In this document: positions 17,424 to 26,512 of the stretch, piece after piece
How positions within the stretch are numbered: position 1 is the first letter of the stretch
Layout of the letters: each line of letters opens with the position of its first letter
Source of the DNA: Sinorhizobium kostiense
Lineage (GTDB): Bacteria; Pseudomonadota; Alphaproteobacteria; Rhizobiales; Rhizobiaceae
Direction of reading: 5' to 3'
DNA: 64,000 nt
Assembly: GCF_017874595.1 (NCBI RefSeq)
Contig: NZ_JAGILA010000001.1
Span: forward strand, 558,001 to 622,000
The notes under the pieces: generated by a model
What the model was told of the DNA's origin: nothing
What the model saw: only the letters and a program-made list of their open reading frames with translations
The model's database searches: none
Made by a program: the position numbers and the translations under genes

Positions 17424-18011
17424 ATGACGCGCGTCCTTATCCTAGTCGGGCACCCGGACCCGGATCCGCGGCGGTTTTGTCGCGCGCTCGCCGAGGCCTA
17501 TGGGCGAGGGGCCGGGGGTGCTGGTCATGAAGTGCGGCGGATCGATCTTGCGGAGATCGACGTCCCGCTTCTGCGTAGCCGCGAAGAGTTCGAGGCGGGA
17601 GCCGTTCCGCAAAGCCTCGTGGAAGCGCGTGAGGCGGTCCTCTGGGCAGAGCATGTCGTCTTCATCTTTCCGCTTTGGCTCGGCACGATGCCGGCGCTCT
17701 TGAAAGCGTTTCTCGAGCAGATCATGCGACCGGGCACCGCGTTCGATTATCCGACCGGAAACGAGCGTTTCGTGAAGACGCTGCTGAACGGGCGGTCGGC
17801 GCGGGTGATCGTCACGATGGGAATGCCGGCCTTCGTCTATCGCCTCTGGTATCTGGGGCACGGCATAGCCGGAATGCGGCGAGGCATCCTGAACTTCGTC
17901 GGTATCAGGCCGGTTCGCGAAACATTGTTGGGGATGGTCGAAGGGGTCAGTGCGTCGAAGCGCGAGCAATGGCTTATCAAGCTGGAAAAGCTTGGCGCCT
18001 CGGCTTCGTGA
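17424..18011 (+). CDS. NAD(P)H-dependent flavin oxidoreductase (flavodoxin-like fold)
   Basis: A 195-residue protein started at the ATG at 17424 behind GGAAGGAAG. It begins TRVLILVGHPDPDPRRF and carries WAEHVVFIFPLWLGTMPALLKAFLEQ (about 75-100), the conserved helix-strand pair of the NAD(P)H:quinone oxidoreductase/KefF-like flavodoxin fold, in which FMN binds near the PLWLGTMP loop. Such enzymes reduce quinones or electrophiles with two electrons. It is divergent from the ior operon, so a link to detoxifying oxidised heterocycles is possible but only inferred from position. Confidence 0.85.
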   Translation: MTRVLILVGHPDPDPRRFCRALAEAYGRGAGGAGHEVRRIDLAEIDVPLLRSREEFEAGAVPQSLVEAREAVLWAEHVVFIFPLWLGTMPALLKAFLEQIMRPGTAFDYPTGNERFVKTLLNGRSARVIVTMGMPAFVYRLWYLGHGIAGMRRGILNFVGIRPVRETLLGMVEGVSASKREQWLIKLEKLGASAS

Positions 18012-18180
18012 CGCCACCCCGGAAATATGAAAGCGCGCTTGTTTGGGCCAAGCGCGCTCAGGCGAACGATCTTTGGGTCAGGTGCCGGCATCCTCGATCG
18101 AACATTGGAAATATAGCACGACCGCGCGCATCCGCGCAAAGGCTGAAATCAGTCTTCATTTGAGGCGAGGCTGGCTCCGG

Positions 18181-18384
18181 TCACCCGTTGGGGGTGCCCC
18201 CTCGCTGCACCCTGCCGTTCAAATGCAGCGAAAGCTGCAGCCCTCGCTTCGGCAATGGCAGAGGCGGGCTCAGCTGGATGCGACCGAAAGTCTCTCTGCG
18301 GCGCTCCTGGTCGCGCTCCCGCTGAATGCGGGCTGCGGCCACGGCTGCCATTGCGCGCTCGATGACTTGCTCCGTGCGGGTCAT
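18181..18384 (-). CDS. Small hypothetical protein under a LexA-type box
   Basis: A 67-residue protein starting at the ATG at 18384, six bases after GGAGG. The N-terminal half (TRTEQVIERAMAAVAAARIQ and RERDQERRRE) should be a single charged amphipathic helix; the C-terminal half is proline- and leucine-rich with no recognised domain. An in-frame ATG at 18396 is possible but would contain the ribosome site. A well-placed promoter overlapping a GTTC-N7-GTTC box lies immediately upstream, which is the main reason for believing the gene is real. I recognise no family. Confidence 0.55.
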   Translation of the reverse strand: MTRTEQVIERAMAAVAAARIQRERDQERRRETFGRIQLSPPLPLPKRGLQLSLHLNGRVQRGGTPNG

Positions 18385-18400
18385 GGATGCCTCCATTTTT

Positions 18401-18438
18401 GTTCTCGTTATGTTCTCATTCGGAAACCGTTCTGTCAA
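18401..18438 (-). promoter_or_regulatory. Promoter overlapped by an alphaproteobacterial LexA (SOS) box
   Basis: The plus strand reads GTTC-TCGTTAT-GTTC at 18401-18415, an exact GTTC-N7-GTTC, the known LexA operator of alphaproteobacteria. On the minus strand TTGACA (18438-18433), a 17-base spacer and GAACAT (18415-18410) form a promoter whose -10 sits inside the box, the expected place for repression. The start codon follows 17 bases after the box. Confidence 0.75.
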
Positions 18439-18519
18439 CCGGGCGGATTTGGTCGTCGCGTGACGCTTTATACTTGCGCAGCGCCTCGCTGCTATGGTTT
18501 GTGACGGTTTAGCACAGAC

Positions 18520-18562
18520 CAGGAAAGCATGTGCGGTTCTCCGCCCGGGTCCCGCGCCAACG
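18520..18562. repeat. Short intergenic repeat, second family
   Basis: AGGAAAGCATGTGCGG followed by TTCTCCGCCCGGGTCCCGCG resembles segments at 3731, 28633, 37383, 43271 (reversed), 44476 and 47279. It is a dispersed non-coding element, lying before the sugar-binding protein gene. Confidence 0.6.
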
Positions 18563-18653
18563 CCTTGGAGTCGGTGACGGTGATCTTGGGTCAACCTACC
18601 TGAAGAGGAGTTCCGGTCTGGTTGATGAAAGACTTTCATTGAGGAAGATGCGC

Positions 18654-19931
18654 ATGTCGAAGCTTTTTTCGGGCGTGGGTGCCCTGGTCTTCGCCGGTTT
18701 CGTCGCTGCGGGCGTGGCGAAGGCCGAGACGAAGACGATCACATTCCTGTTTACCGATGACGACCAGGGTTATGTCGAACGCATGGCGGCGCTCAGCAAG
18801 GAGTTCGAGGCCGCGCATCCGGATGTGAAGGTGAATTTCGTCTCGTCCGGCTATGACGCCGTCGTCAAGCAGTTGCCGGTACAGCTCGCCGTCGGCGAGG
18901 GGCCGGATGTCGCCAAGATTTCCGATTGGCAGCTCGCGCCCTATTACCTCGACATGCGTCCCTACATGAAGGACGCGGACGCCTTCTTGAAGCTTCATGG
19001 CGAAAGCCTCGAGCAGTTGCGCCTGCCGGGCGTCAACGATCCGAATTCGATCAACGGCTACGTGGCGTCTGAGACGCTCAACCTGCCCTTCGTCAACAAG
19101 ACCCTGTTCGATGAGGCTGGCGAGCCTCTGCCAGGACCGAAGGCGACCCTGAAGGAAATCGTCGAAGCCTCGGCGCGCGTGGCCAAGGCAACGGGCGTGC
19201 AGATCCCCTTCACCATGGACCGCTCGGGCCATCGCTTTTCCGGCGCGGCCTTCTCCTATGGCGCGACCTATGTGAAGGACGGCAAGTTCAGCTTCCCGGA
19301 CGAGGCGGCGAAGAAGTACATCGCCGATCTCAATGCCTGGGCCGAGGACGGCAGCTTCCCCAAGGAGATGTGGGGCGCGGCCGGTGGCTCGCAGTACAAG
19401 AACATGGGTGACGAGTTCGTCAACGGCAATGTCGTGACCTATCTCGCCGGCAACTGGATGGTGAACCCCTTCCAGACCAAGATCGGCGATGCCTTCGAGT
19501 GGACGGCGATCAATGCGCCCTGCGCCGATGCCGGCTGCTTCGCCATGCCGGGCGGCACCGCGATCGTCGGCTTCAAGCGCACGAAGCATCCGGAGGTCGT
19601 GGCCGAGTTCATCGAGTTTCTCGGCTCCGAAAAGATCCAGCGCGAGATCGCCGAAAACTACGTCATCCTGACCGGCGCCGATGTCAACAATCCGCAATAC
19701 AAGCTTTCAAGCGAGGACGCCAAGGCATCGATGGCGGTCTTCCTCGACAACAAGAAGAACGTGCCGGAGGCGGCGCGCGAGTTCGAGCGCAAGAAGGGCG
19801 GCACGGCCCTCTACCAGCAGATCGTGCAGCGCATGAGCCAGCTGATCGTCGGGGAACTGTCGCTCGACGAGACCTACGAAGTCCTGGAAGACGATGTGCG
19901 CAAGATCAACGAGGCGATTTCGACGCAGTAA
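18654..19931 (+). CDS. ABC transporter extracellular sugar-binding protein (orphan)
   Basis: A 425-residue family 1 solute-binding protein. Residues 1-24 form a signal peptide ending VAKA-ET. The mature part begins with the typical ITFLFTDDDQGYVERMAALSKEFE and contains GEGPDVAKISDWQ (about 80-92), placing it with CUT1 sugar-binding proteins. The ATG at 18654 is 8 bases after GAGGA; the ATG at 18648 is too close to it. No permease or ATPase gene is adjacent on this strand and a strong terminator follows directly, so it works with a transporter encoded elsewhere or is a relic of one. Ligand unknown. Confidence 0.88.
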   Translation: MSKLFSGVGALVFAGFVAAGVAKAETKTITFLFTDDDQGYVERMAALSKEFEAAHPDVKVNFVSSGYDAVVKQLPVQLAVGEGPDVAKISDWQLAPYYLDMRPYMKDADAFLKLHGESLEQLRLPGVNDPNSINGYVASETLNLPFVNKTLFDEAGEPLPGPKATLKEIVEASARVAKATGVQIPFTMDRSGHRFSGAAFSYGATYVKDGKFSFPDEAAKKYIADLNAWAEDGSFPKEMWGAAGGSQYKNMGDEFVNGNVVTYLAGNWMVNPFQTKIGDAFEWTAINAPCADAGCFAMPGGTAIVGFKRTKHPEVVAEFIEFLGSEKIQREIAENYVILTGADVNNPQYKLSSEDAKASMAVFLDNKKNVPEAAREFERKKGGTALYQQIVQRMSQLIVGELSLDETYEVLEDDVRKINEAISTQ

Positions 19932-19955
19932 GCCCTCTCCCAGCTTGCCGTCGCA

Positions 19956-19985
19956 CGACGCGCCCGGTTCGGGCGCGTCGTTTTT
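19956..19985 (+). terminator. Intrinsic terminator
   Basis: A perfect 10-bp stem, CGACGCGCCC and GGGCGCGTCG, with a 5-base loop, followed by TTTTT. It sits 25 bases after the stop of the sugar-binding protein gene. Confidence 0.92.
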
Positions 19986-20010
19986 GATGTGGCCGCATCT
20001 CCGGATGGCA

Positions 20011-20210
20011 AGGACCCCCCTCTGCCCTGCCGACAATCTCCCCCACAAGGGGGGAGATTGTCCGGAAGGCACGGCCCCGCCCGGCATCAAGACCCCGCGG
20101 GTGCCGATGCCCTTGATCAGACGAAAAGCTGACTCGCTGGAGCGAGAGTTCGCTACTTGCCAATCTCCACCCTTGTGGGGGAGATGCCCGGCAGGGCAGA
20201 GGGGGGTAAC
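20011..20210. repeat. Large inverted repeat of the rhizobial REP type
   Basis: The left arm reads CCCCCCTCTGCCCTGCCG then ATCTCCCCCACAAGGGGG; the right arm reads CTTGTGGGGGAGATGCCC then GGCAGGGCAGAGGGGGG. The arms are largely complementary over about 50 bases with roughly 80 bases between them. Such elements are abundant in rhizobial genomes and usually lie between convergent genes, as here. Confidence 0.7.
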
Positions 20211-20244
20211 CGCGCCGCCCCATTGCGGATTTCAGTTATGACCC

Positions 20245-21969
20245 CTACTCCCCATAGCGGGCGAGTACGGCACCTGGCTCCAGATAGCTGCCTTCGGCTG
20301 CGACGTAGCGCAGCGTCCCGTCTCGGGCGGCGAGAACCTGCGTCTCCATCTTCATCGCCTCCATCACAGCCAGGAGATCGCCCTCGTGGACGCTGTCGCC
20401 GTCGGCGACCTTCCAGGACTGGAGCGTGCCGCCGATGGGTGCCGCGACGACGGTTGGATCGGCGGCTGACGCGGTGGCCTTTTCATCCACCCGCGCGGGC
20501 GCGGAAAGCCCGGAAAAGAGCATCGCAGGGATGGCCAGCTCGTGCCTCTTGCCATCGATTTCGACATGGGTGCGGATCAGGGACGGATCGGCGCTGGGTT
20601 CGGGACGCGCTTCGGCTGCAGGCATTTCGGCGAATTCCGTCTCAATCCAGCGCGTATGTACCTTGAAGCCGTCATCGCCGATGAAATCCGCGGCGTCGAT
20701 CGCTGCGCGATGGAAGGAAAGCACGGTCGCGACACCTTCGATGCGGAACTCCCTGAGCGCCCGGCGGGCCCGCTTCAGCGCTTCCTCGCGCGTGGCACCG
20801 GTGACGATCAGCTTCGCCACGAGCGAATCGAAGACGCCGGGGATGGCCGAGCCGCTTTCGACGCCGCTGTCGAGGCGAATGCCGGGGCCGGCCGGCGGCT
20901 CGAAGGCGGTGATCCGACCGGGCGTCGGCAGGAAACCGCGACCGGGATCCTCCGCGTTGATGCGGAATTCGATCGAATGGCCACGCGGCGCCGGCGATTT
21001 CGTCAAGCGAAGCGGCAGGCCGTCGGCAATGCGGAACTGCTCGATCACGAGGTCGATGCCGGTCGTCTCCTCGGTCACCGGATGCTCGACCTGCAGGCGC
21101 GTGTTGACTTCGAGGAAGGAGATGGTGCCATCGGCGCCGAGCAGGAACTCCACGGTTCCCGCCCCCGTGTATCCGGCGGCGGCACAGATCGCCCGGGACG
21201 ATTCATGGATGGTGTTGCGCTCAGCGTTGCTGAGGAACGGCGCTGGCGCTTCTTCGACGAGTTTCTGGTTGCGCCGCTGCAGCGAGCAATCGCGGGTGCC
21301 CAGCACCAGGACACTGCCGTGGCGGTCGGCGAGCACCTGCGCCTCGACGTGGCGCGGCCGATCGAGGAACCGTTCGACGAAGCATTCGCCGCGGCCGAAG
21401 GCCGCCGTCGCCTCGCGCACGGCTGAGAGATAGAGTTCCTCGACCTCATCGAGGCGCCGCGCGACCTTCAATCCGCGTCCGCCGCCGCCATGGGCGGCCT
21501 TGATCGCGACCGGAAGGCCGTGCTCCTTCGCGAAGGCGACGACCTCGGCAGGACCTGTGACCGGGCCGTCGCTACCGGCAACGAGCGGTGCGCCGACGCT
21601 CTCGGCAATGCGGCGAGCCTCTACCTTGTCGCCGAGCGCTTCGATCACATGCGGGTCGGGGCCGATCCAGATGAGGCCGGCTTCGATCACGGCGCGGGCG
21701 AATTCCGCCCTTTCGGACAGGAAGCCGTAGCCGGGATGGACGGCGTCCGCGCCGCTGCGGCGGGCGATGTCGATGATCTTGGCAATGTCGAGATAGGTCT
21801 CCGTCGGCCGGCTTCCAGTGAGACCGTAAGCCTCGTCGGCAAGCCGCACGAAGAGCGCATCCACGTCCGGATCGGCATAGATTGCGACGGAGCCAACGCC
21901 ATAATCACGGCAGGCGCGGATGATCCGCACCGCGATCTCGCCGCGGTTGGCGATCAGCACTTTCTTCAT
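20245..21969 (-). CDS. Biotin carboxylase-biotin carrier fusion, urea-carboxylase/acetyl-CoA-carboxylase-like
   Basis: A 574-residue protein. Residues 1-445 are a biotin carboxylase: [13 protein letters not shown] at the start, the glycine loop [11 protein letters not shown] (ATP-grasp) near 165, [18 protein letters not shown] near 288. Residues about 505-574 are a biotinyl carrier domain with EAMKMETQ, whose Lys540 should be biotinylated. There is no carboxyltransferase domain and none of the acyl-CoA type is nearby. The adjacent gene encodes a fused PxpB-PxpC protein, whose halves are homologous to the carboxyltransferase domain of urea carboxylase. It is the last gene of the oxoprolinase-type operon. 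Substrate unknown. Confidence 0.9.
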   Translation of the reverse strand: MKKVLIANRGEIAVRIIRACRDYGVGSVAIYADPDVDALFVRLADEAYGLTGSRPTETYLDIAKIIDIARRSGADAVHPGYGFLSERAEFARAVIEAGLIWIGPDPHVIEALGDKVEARRIAESVGAPLVAGSDGPVTGPAEVVAFAKEHGLPVAIKAAHGGGGRGLKVARRLDEVEELYLSAVREATAAFGRGECFVERFLDRPRHVEAQVLADRHGSVLVLGTRDCSLQRRNQKLVEEAPAPFLSNAERNTIHESSRAICAAAGYTGAGTVEFLLGADGTISFLEVNTRLQVEHPVTEETTGIDLVIEQFRIADGLPLRLTKSPAPRGHSIEFRINAEDPGRGFLPTPGRITAFEPPAGPGIRLDSGVESGSAIPGVFDSLVAKLIVTGATREEALKRARRALREFRIEGVATVLSFHRAAIDAADFIGDDGFKVHTRWIETEFAEMPAAEARPEPSADPSLIRTHVEIDGKRHELAIPAMLFSGLSAPARVDEKATASAADPTVVAAPIGGTLQSWKVADGDSVHEGDLLAVMEAMKMETQVLAARDGTLRYVAAEGSYLEPGAVLARYGE

Positions 21970-21987
21970 CGGTGTCTCCTCACATTC

Positions 21988-23628
21988 TTATCTTTTGGCG
22001 TCGCCAGCCGTTCCTTGGGCAGGTCGCTTCTCGGGCTTGATCTCGGCAAAGCGCGTGATCGGCCGGAAGCGGATCGTTGCGTTCACCGGAATCTGGCCGG
22101 CGAGATCCAGGTGATGTTCGGCAACGGTGGCGATAACCGGATAGCCGCCCGTCAGCGGGTGATCGGCGAGGAAGAGCACCGGCTGACCGCTATGCGGCAC
22201 CTGGATCGCTCCCGTCGCCGTGGCTTCGCTCGGCAACTCCGTCCGGTCGATGCGTTCAAGTGGGGTTGCGCCGGCAAGACGGATGCCGACGCGGTTGGAC
22301 TGCGGCGTCACCAGCCAATCCTGATTGCAAAGCTGATCGAGCGCCTCGTCGGTGAACCAGTCGGTGCGCGGTCCCATGACGATGTCGAGCGTGACGGTAT
22401 CGCCCGCCGCGGGCAGGTCCGCCATTGGAATTTCGTCAAGAGAGACGCTCTCCATCGGCACCGCCGGCTCGCTGATCGTCAGAACGGTACCCGCCGAGAC
22501 CGGCGGCGGTCCGACGACGGCCAGCGTGTCGGTTGCGGCGCTGCCGAGCACCGGCTTCACCTCGAAACCGCCGCGAACGGCGAAATAGCAGCGCATGCCC
22601 TTCGTCGGATGGCCGAACGTCACCACGTCACCCGCTTCGAGCGGGATCGGTTGTCCGGTAGCGGCTTCGAAGCTGCTTCCGAAACGGTCGCGTACCGTCA
22701 CAGGGCAAGGGGCGCCGGCGAGCGCGATCGTGGCGCGGCCGGAGCTTTCAAAGGAAAAGCCGCCGAGGGTGATTTCAAGGCAGGCGGTCTCCGCGGCATT
22801 GCCGACGACGCGGTTTGCCGTTTTCAGCGATTCCTGGTCGAGCGCGCCGGAGGCGGAGACGCCCTGGCCGGTTTGGCCGATCCGACCACCATCCTGGAAC
22901 AGCGCGGGCATCGGTGCGGCAAGCACCGTGAAGCGGGTCGTCCGGTCGCCCTCGTCGGCCGGCTCCTCGACCATTGAATCGGCTTCGCTTGATGCCGGCG
23001 TCGCGGCCTGTGGCCGCTTGGCAAGGTCATAGAAGCGCACACGCGTGCCGGGCTGCAGGAGGGCCGGCGGATCGCGCCTCGTATCCCACATCTTGAGCGG
23101 CGTCACGCCGATGATCTGCCAGCCGCCGGGGCTTGCCTGCGGATAGACGCCGCTGAAAGCGCCGGCAAGGGCAACGGCGCCTGCCGGAATGCGCGTGCGC
23201 GGCGTCTGCCGGCGCGGCACGTGCAGCGACGCATCGCCGCCGATGAGATAGCCGAAGCCGGGGGCGAAGCCACAGAAGGCAACGATAAATTCGCTTTCCG
23301 TGTGGCGTTGGATCACCTCATCGACGCTGAGGCCCGTCAGTCGCGAAACCTCCTCCAGGTCCTCGCCGTCATAGCGAACGGGGATTTCCACCAGCCGGTC
23401 GGAGGGAGCCGCACGGGCGGAGAGATCCCGGGCGGCGATCTCGCCCGCGAGAGCCGCCGCCGTCGCCCGTTCCGGCCGGAAGCGGATCATAAGCGTGCGC
23501 GCGGCCGGCACCATCTCCTCGATCGCATCGATCGGCACGGCCTGAAGGGAGGCGTAAAGCGCCAGCGTCTCGTCTAGATCGGCAAGCTCGACGAGAAAGG
23601 TTTTCAGGCTGACGGGAAGAAAGCGCAT
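21988..23628 (-). CDS. pxpB-pxpC: 5-oxoprolinase subunits B and C fused (KipI-KipA)
   Basis: A 546-residue fusion started at the ATG at 23628. Residues 1 to about 225 are the PxpB/KipI domain (FVAFCGFAPGFGYL-like segment near 115, QTPRTRIPAGAVALAG near 140); residues about 245-540 are PxpC/KipA (ALFQDGGRIGQTGQGVSASGALD near 257). In Bacillus subtilis these are separate genes, and with PxpA they form an ATP-dependent 5-oxoprolinase. The same two folds make up the carboxyltransferase domain of urea carboxylase, which matters because the next gene is a biotin carboxylase. The gene is 8 bases from the DUF1445 gene. Confidence 0.9.
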   Translation of the reverse strand: MRFLPVSLKTFLVELADLDETLALYASLQAVPIDAIEEMVPAARTLMIRFRPERATAAALAGEIAARDLSARAAPSDRLVEIPVRYDGEDLEEVSRLTGLSVDEVIQRHTESEFIVAFCGFAPGFGYLIGGDASLHVPRRQTPRTRIPAGAVALAGAFSGVYPQASPGGWQIIGVTPLKMWDTRRDPPALLQPGTRVRFYDLAKRPQAATPASSEADSMVEEPADEGDRTTRFTVLAAPMPALFQDGGRIGQTGQGVSASGALDQESLKTANRVVGNAAETACLEITLGGFSFESSGRATIALAGAPCPVTVRDRFGSSFEAATGQPIPLEAGDVVTFGHPTKGMRCYFAVRGGFEVKPVLGSAATDTLAVVGPPPVSAGTVLTISEPAVPMESVSLDEIPMADLPAAGDTVTLDIVMGPRTDWFTDEALDQLCNQDWLVTPQSNRVGIRLAGATPLERIDRTELPSEATATGAIQVPHSGQPVLFLADHPLTGGYPVIATVAEHHLDLAGQIPVNATIRFRPITRFAEIKPEKRPAQGTAGDAKR

Positions 23629-23636
23629 CTTCGTCC

Positions 23637-24434
23637 TCAAGCGTGATAGGCGGAATCGGGAACGTCGGTGATGAACATGTGGCCGGGCGCATGGGTGATG
23701 GCGAAGGGCACGCCGGAGGCCATGACCGCAGCTTGTGGCGTCACCCCGCAAGCCCAGAAGACCGGAATCTCACCGGGTTCGATGCGCACCGGATCGCCGA
23801 AGTCGGGCCTCGAAAGGTCGCGAATGCCGATCAGCTCCGGATCGCCGATATGGACCGGCGCGCCATGGACGGCCGGAAACCGGCCGGAGATGGTGGCGGC
23901 GTCGGCGACGCGGCCGGCGGGGATAGGTCGCATGGAAACGACCATGTTTCCGTGGAGCCGCCCGGCTGGTCGACAGGGTCGGTCGATCAGATACATGGGC
24001 ACGTTGCGGCCGTCCGCCATGTGGCGGACCTCGATGCCCGCTTCGACAAGCGCCGCTTCGAAGGTAAAGCTGCAGCCGATCAGAAAGGCGACAAGGTCGT
24101 GGTGCTCGGTCCAGGCGGCAGTGGCGTCCGGCACCTCCGCCACGAGCCTGCCATCACGCCAGATCCGATAGAGCGGCAGATCGGTGCGCAGGTCCGCGTC
24201 CGGCGCAAGCACGGTGGTGGGCGAGCCAGGATCGCTGACGTCGAGCACGGGGCAGGGTTTCGGGTTTCGCTGGGCATAGAGCAGGAAGTCGAAGGCCCAG
24301 TCCCGCGGCAGCACGATCAGGTTGGCCTGGGTGAGGCCGGGCGCGACACCGGAGGTCGGGCCGACGGTGCCGGCGCGGTAGCTGGCGCGCGCGGCCCGCG
24401 CCAATTCAACAGATGTGGTACGAAGCTGTTCCAT
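23637..24434 (-). CDS. DUF1445 protein, putative hydro-lyase/D-glutamate cyclase family (YcsI-like)
   Basis: A 265-residue protein of the DUF1445 family. Recognisable segments are [20 protein letters not shown] near 19-38, [13 protein letters not shown] near 115 and the C-terminal [16 protein letters not shown] with [13 protein letters not shown]. Family members are annotated as hydro-lyases, and the mitochondrial relative is a D-glutamate cyclase making 5-oxo-D-proline and acting on it. That chemistry fits its place between pxpA and pxpB-pxpC. The B. subtilis ycsG-ycsF-ycsI-kipI-kipA cluster has the same gene content in the same order. Substrate is inferred. Confidence 0.85.
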   Translation of the reverse strand: MEQLRTTSVELARAARASYRAGTVGPTSGVAPGLTQANLIVLPRDWAFDFLLYAQRNPKPCPVLDVSDPGSPTTVLAPDADLRTDLPLYRIWRDGRLVAEVPDATAAWTEHHDLVAFLIGCSFTFEAALVEAGIEVRHMADGRNVPMYLIDRPCRPAGRLHGNMVVSMRPIPAGRVADAATISGRFPAVHGAPVHIGDPELIGIRDLSRPDFGDPVRIEPGEIPVFWACGVTPQAAVMASGVPFAITHAPGHMFITDVPDSAYHA

Positions 24435-24449
24435 CAGCGTTGCCTCACG

Positions 24450-25217
24450 TCACGCGCCGGGCAGGAAGGAGCGCACCACCACGCCTTCCGCCTCGAAGCT
24501 GCGGCGGATCTCACGGGCGATCTCGACGGCGCCGGGGCTGTCGCCGTGGACGCAGATCGACTGCGCGTCGATGCGAATGACGCTGCCGTCAATGGTCTCG
24601 ATGGTGCCCTCCTTCGCGAGCTGTAGCATCCGTCTTGCGATCGCCTGCGCATCATGGAGCACGGCGCCCGCCTCGCGGCGGGAAACGAGGTGTCCTTCGG
24701 GCGTATAGGCGCGGTCGGCAAAGGCCTCGGCGACGACGCTCAAGCCCGCCTTGCGGGCAAGCTCGAGGATCGGCGCGTTGGCAAGTCCCATCAGCACCAG
24801 CGTCGGGTCGACGGCCTTGATCGCCTCGACCACGGCGGCGCCCTGTTTCGGGTCGGTGGCGATGCGGTTGTAAAGTGCACCATGCGGCTTGACGTAGCGG
24901 ACGCTCGTGCCCGCCGCCGCTGCAACGCCTTTAAGCGCGCCGATCTGGTAGATGACGTCGGCAGTGAGTTCGGCGCTGGTCACGTCCATGTCGCGCCGGC
25001 CGAAGCCGACGCGATCCGGGTAGGAGACGTGCGCGCCGACGGAAACTCCTTTTGCCGCCGCCTTCTTCACCGTTTGCAGGATGCCGGCCGGGTCGCCTGC
25101 ATGGAAGCCGCAGGCGATATTGGCGCTTGATACGATGGCGAGCATCGCCCCGTCGTCGCCCATCCGCCAGGCACCATAGCTTTCGCCAAGATCGCTGTTG
25201 AGATCGATCGCCGTCAT
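24450..25217 (-). CDS. pxpA: 5-oxoprolinase subunit A (LamB/YcsF family)
   Basis: A 255-residue LamB/YcsF protein from the ATG at 25217. It opens with [19 protein letters not shown], has [11 protein letters not shown] (about 33-43), [15 protein letters not shown] (about 64-78) and KPHGALYN (about 109-116), all diagnostic. With PxpB and PxpC the family cleaves 5-oxoproline (pyroglutamate) using ATP to give glutamate. The GAGGAGAAACGTC before the ATG is a good ribosome site. It lies 11 bases downstream of the NRAMP-like gene in the same operon. Confidence 0.93.
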   Translation of the reverse strand: MTAIDLNSDLGESYGAWRMGDDGAMLAIVSSANIACGFHAGDPAGILQTVKKAAAKGVSVGAHVSYPDRVGFGRRDMDVTSAELTADVIYQIGALKGVAAAAGTSVRYVKPHGALYNRIATDPKQGAAVVEAIKAVDPTLVLMGLANAPILELARKAGLSVVAEAFADRAYTPEGHLVSRREAGAVLHDAQAIARRMLQLAKEGTIETIDGSVIRIDAQSICVHGDSPGAVEIAREIRRSFEAEGVVVRSFLPGA

Positions 25218-25228
25218 GACGTTTCTCC

Positions 25229-26512
25229 TCACGGGTTGAGCATTGCGAAGATCGGGCCGACGGATTTGTAGCCCATGTACCAGGTCAGCGCACAGACGGC
25301 GCCGCCGAGCACGAGCAGCCAGCGGGGATAGCGGTAACCGCCCATGAGATCGGAGCGCGCCCAGGCGGCATAGACGAACGGGGTGAGGCCGATCGGCAGG
25401 ATGAGGCCGTTGAGGCCGCCGACAAAGACGAGCATGGTCGCAGGCGGCGTGGTGATCAGGAGATAGGCGATCAGTGACACGCCGATGAAGACAACGGTCG
25501 CGAGATTGCGGGCGCGTTCGCTCATGTCCTGCTTGAAGGCGGTGAGGAAGGATACCGACGTATAGGCCGCACCGATAACGCTGGTGATTGCCGCCGCCCA
25601 GAGGATGGCGCCGAAGATGCGCATGCCGATCTCGCCGGCTGCAGCCTGGAAAGCCTGGGCGGCAGGGTTCGCGCCCTGGCCAGAAACGTCGATCGCCACG
25701 CCGCCGGCAACGACGCCGAGGACCGCCAGGAAAAGCACGTAGCGCATGACCCCCGTGACGGCGATGCCGGTCAGGGCAGCGCGGTTGACCGCGCCGAGGT
25801 TGTCGATGCCAACCATGCCCTTGTCGAGCAGGCGATGGGCGCCGGAATAGGTGATGTAGCCGCCGACTGTGCCGCCGACGATGGTGGTGATGGTGGCGAA
25901 ATCGATCGTGTCGGGTAGCACCGTTTGCCGAAGCGCCTCGCCGACGGGCGGCCCGGAGACATAGGCGACGAAGACGGTAAGCGCGATCATAATCAGGCCG
26001 GCGGCGACGATCAGCCGGTCGACGGCGATGCCGGCGCGTTTCGACAGGAAGATGGCGATGGCGATAAGTGCGCTGAGCGCGCCTCCCCATTTGGGGTCAA
26101 GGCCGATCATGGCGTCGAGGCCGAGGCCGGTGCCGCCAATATTGCCGATGTTGAAGAACAGGCCGCCGACGATGACGAGGACGGCAAGGGCATAGCCGCT
26201 GCCGGGAATTGCGGCATTGGCGATGTCGGAGGCACGCTTCCGCGTGAGCGTGACGATACGCCAGATGTTCAGCTGCACGACGAAGTCGATCAGGATCGAG
26301 GCGAGGATCGCGAAGGCGAAGGCCGACCCGAGCTTGGCGGTAAAGGTCGCCGTCTGGGTGATGAAGCCGGGGCCGATGGCCGAGGTCGCCATCAGGAATA
26401 TGGCCGCGGTAAGCGACGCCCGGCGATGCTTCGATGGATTGGACGGCGAGGCCGAAGCCGTAACCCCGACAGCCGGTGCGGCGCTGCGGGCAGGAAGCGA
26501 ATGCTGCTCCAT
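25229..26512 (-). CDS. NRAMP-superfamily transporter (YcsG-like), metal site not conserved
   Basis: A 427-residue membrane protein with about 11 predicted helices. It opens with a hydrophilic 30-residue tail, then the NRAMP-like helix [19 protein letters not shown]. The DPGN motif that binds metal in helix 1 of true NRAMP metal transporters is absent, and no clear MPH motif is seen in helix 6. Its position at the head of an oxoprolinase operon, as in B. subtilis ycsG, suggests it may import the operon's organic substrate rather than manganese or iron. GGGAG precedes the ATG at 26512. Confidence 0.85.
   Translation of the reverse strand: MEQHSLPARSAAPAVGVTASASPSNPSKHRRASLTAAIFLMATSAIGPGFITQTATFTAKLGSAFAFAILASILIDFVVQLNIWRIVTLTRKRASDIANAAIPGSGYALAVLVIVGGLFFNIGNIGGTGLGLDAMIGLDPKWGGALSALIAIAIFLSKRAGIAVDRLIVAAGLIMIALTVFVAYVSGPPVGEALRQTVLPDTIDFATITTIVGGTVGGYITYSGAHRLLDKGMVGIDNLGAVNRAALTGIAVTGVMRYVLFLAVLGVVAGGVAIDVSGQGANPAAQAFQAAAGEIGMRIFGAILWAAAITSVIGAAYTSVSFLTAFKQDMSERARNLATVVFIGVSLIAYLLITTPPATMLVFVGGLNGLILPIGLTPFVYAAWARSDLMGGYRYPRWLLVLGGAVCALTWYMGYKSVGPIFAMLNP

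Noticed and set aside
20011-20210. Large inverted repeat as ends of an insertion sequence
   Set aside because: Only about 80 bases lie between the arms and there is no transposase; the sequence matches the common rhizobial REP-type element.
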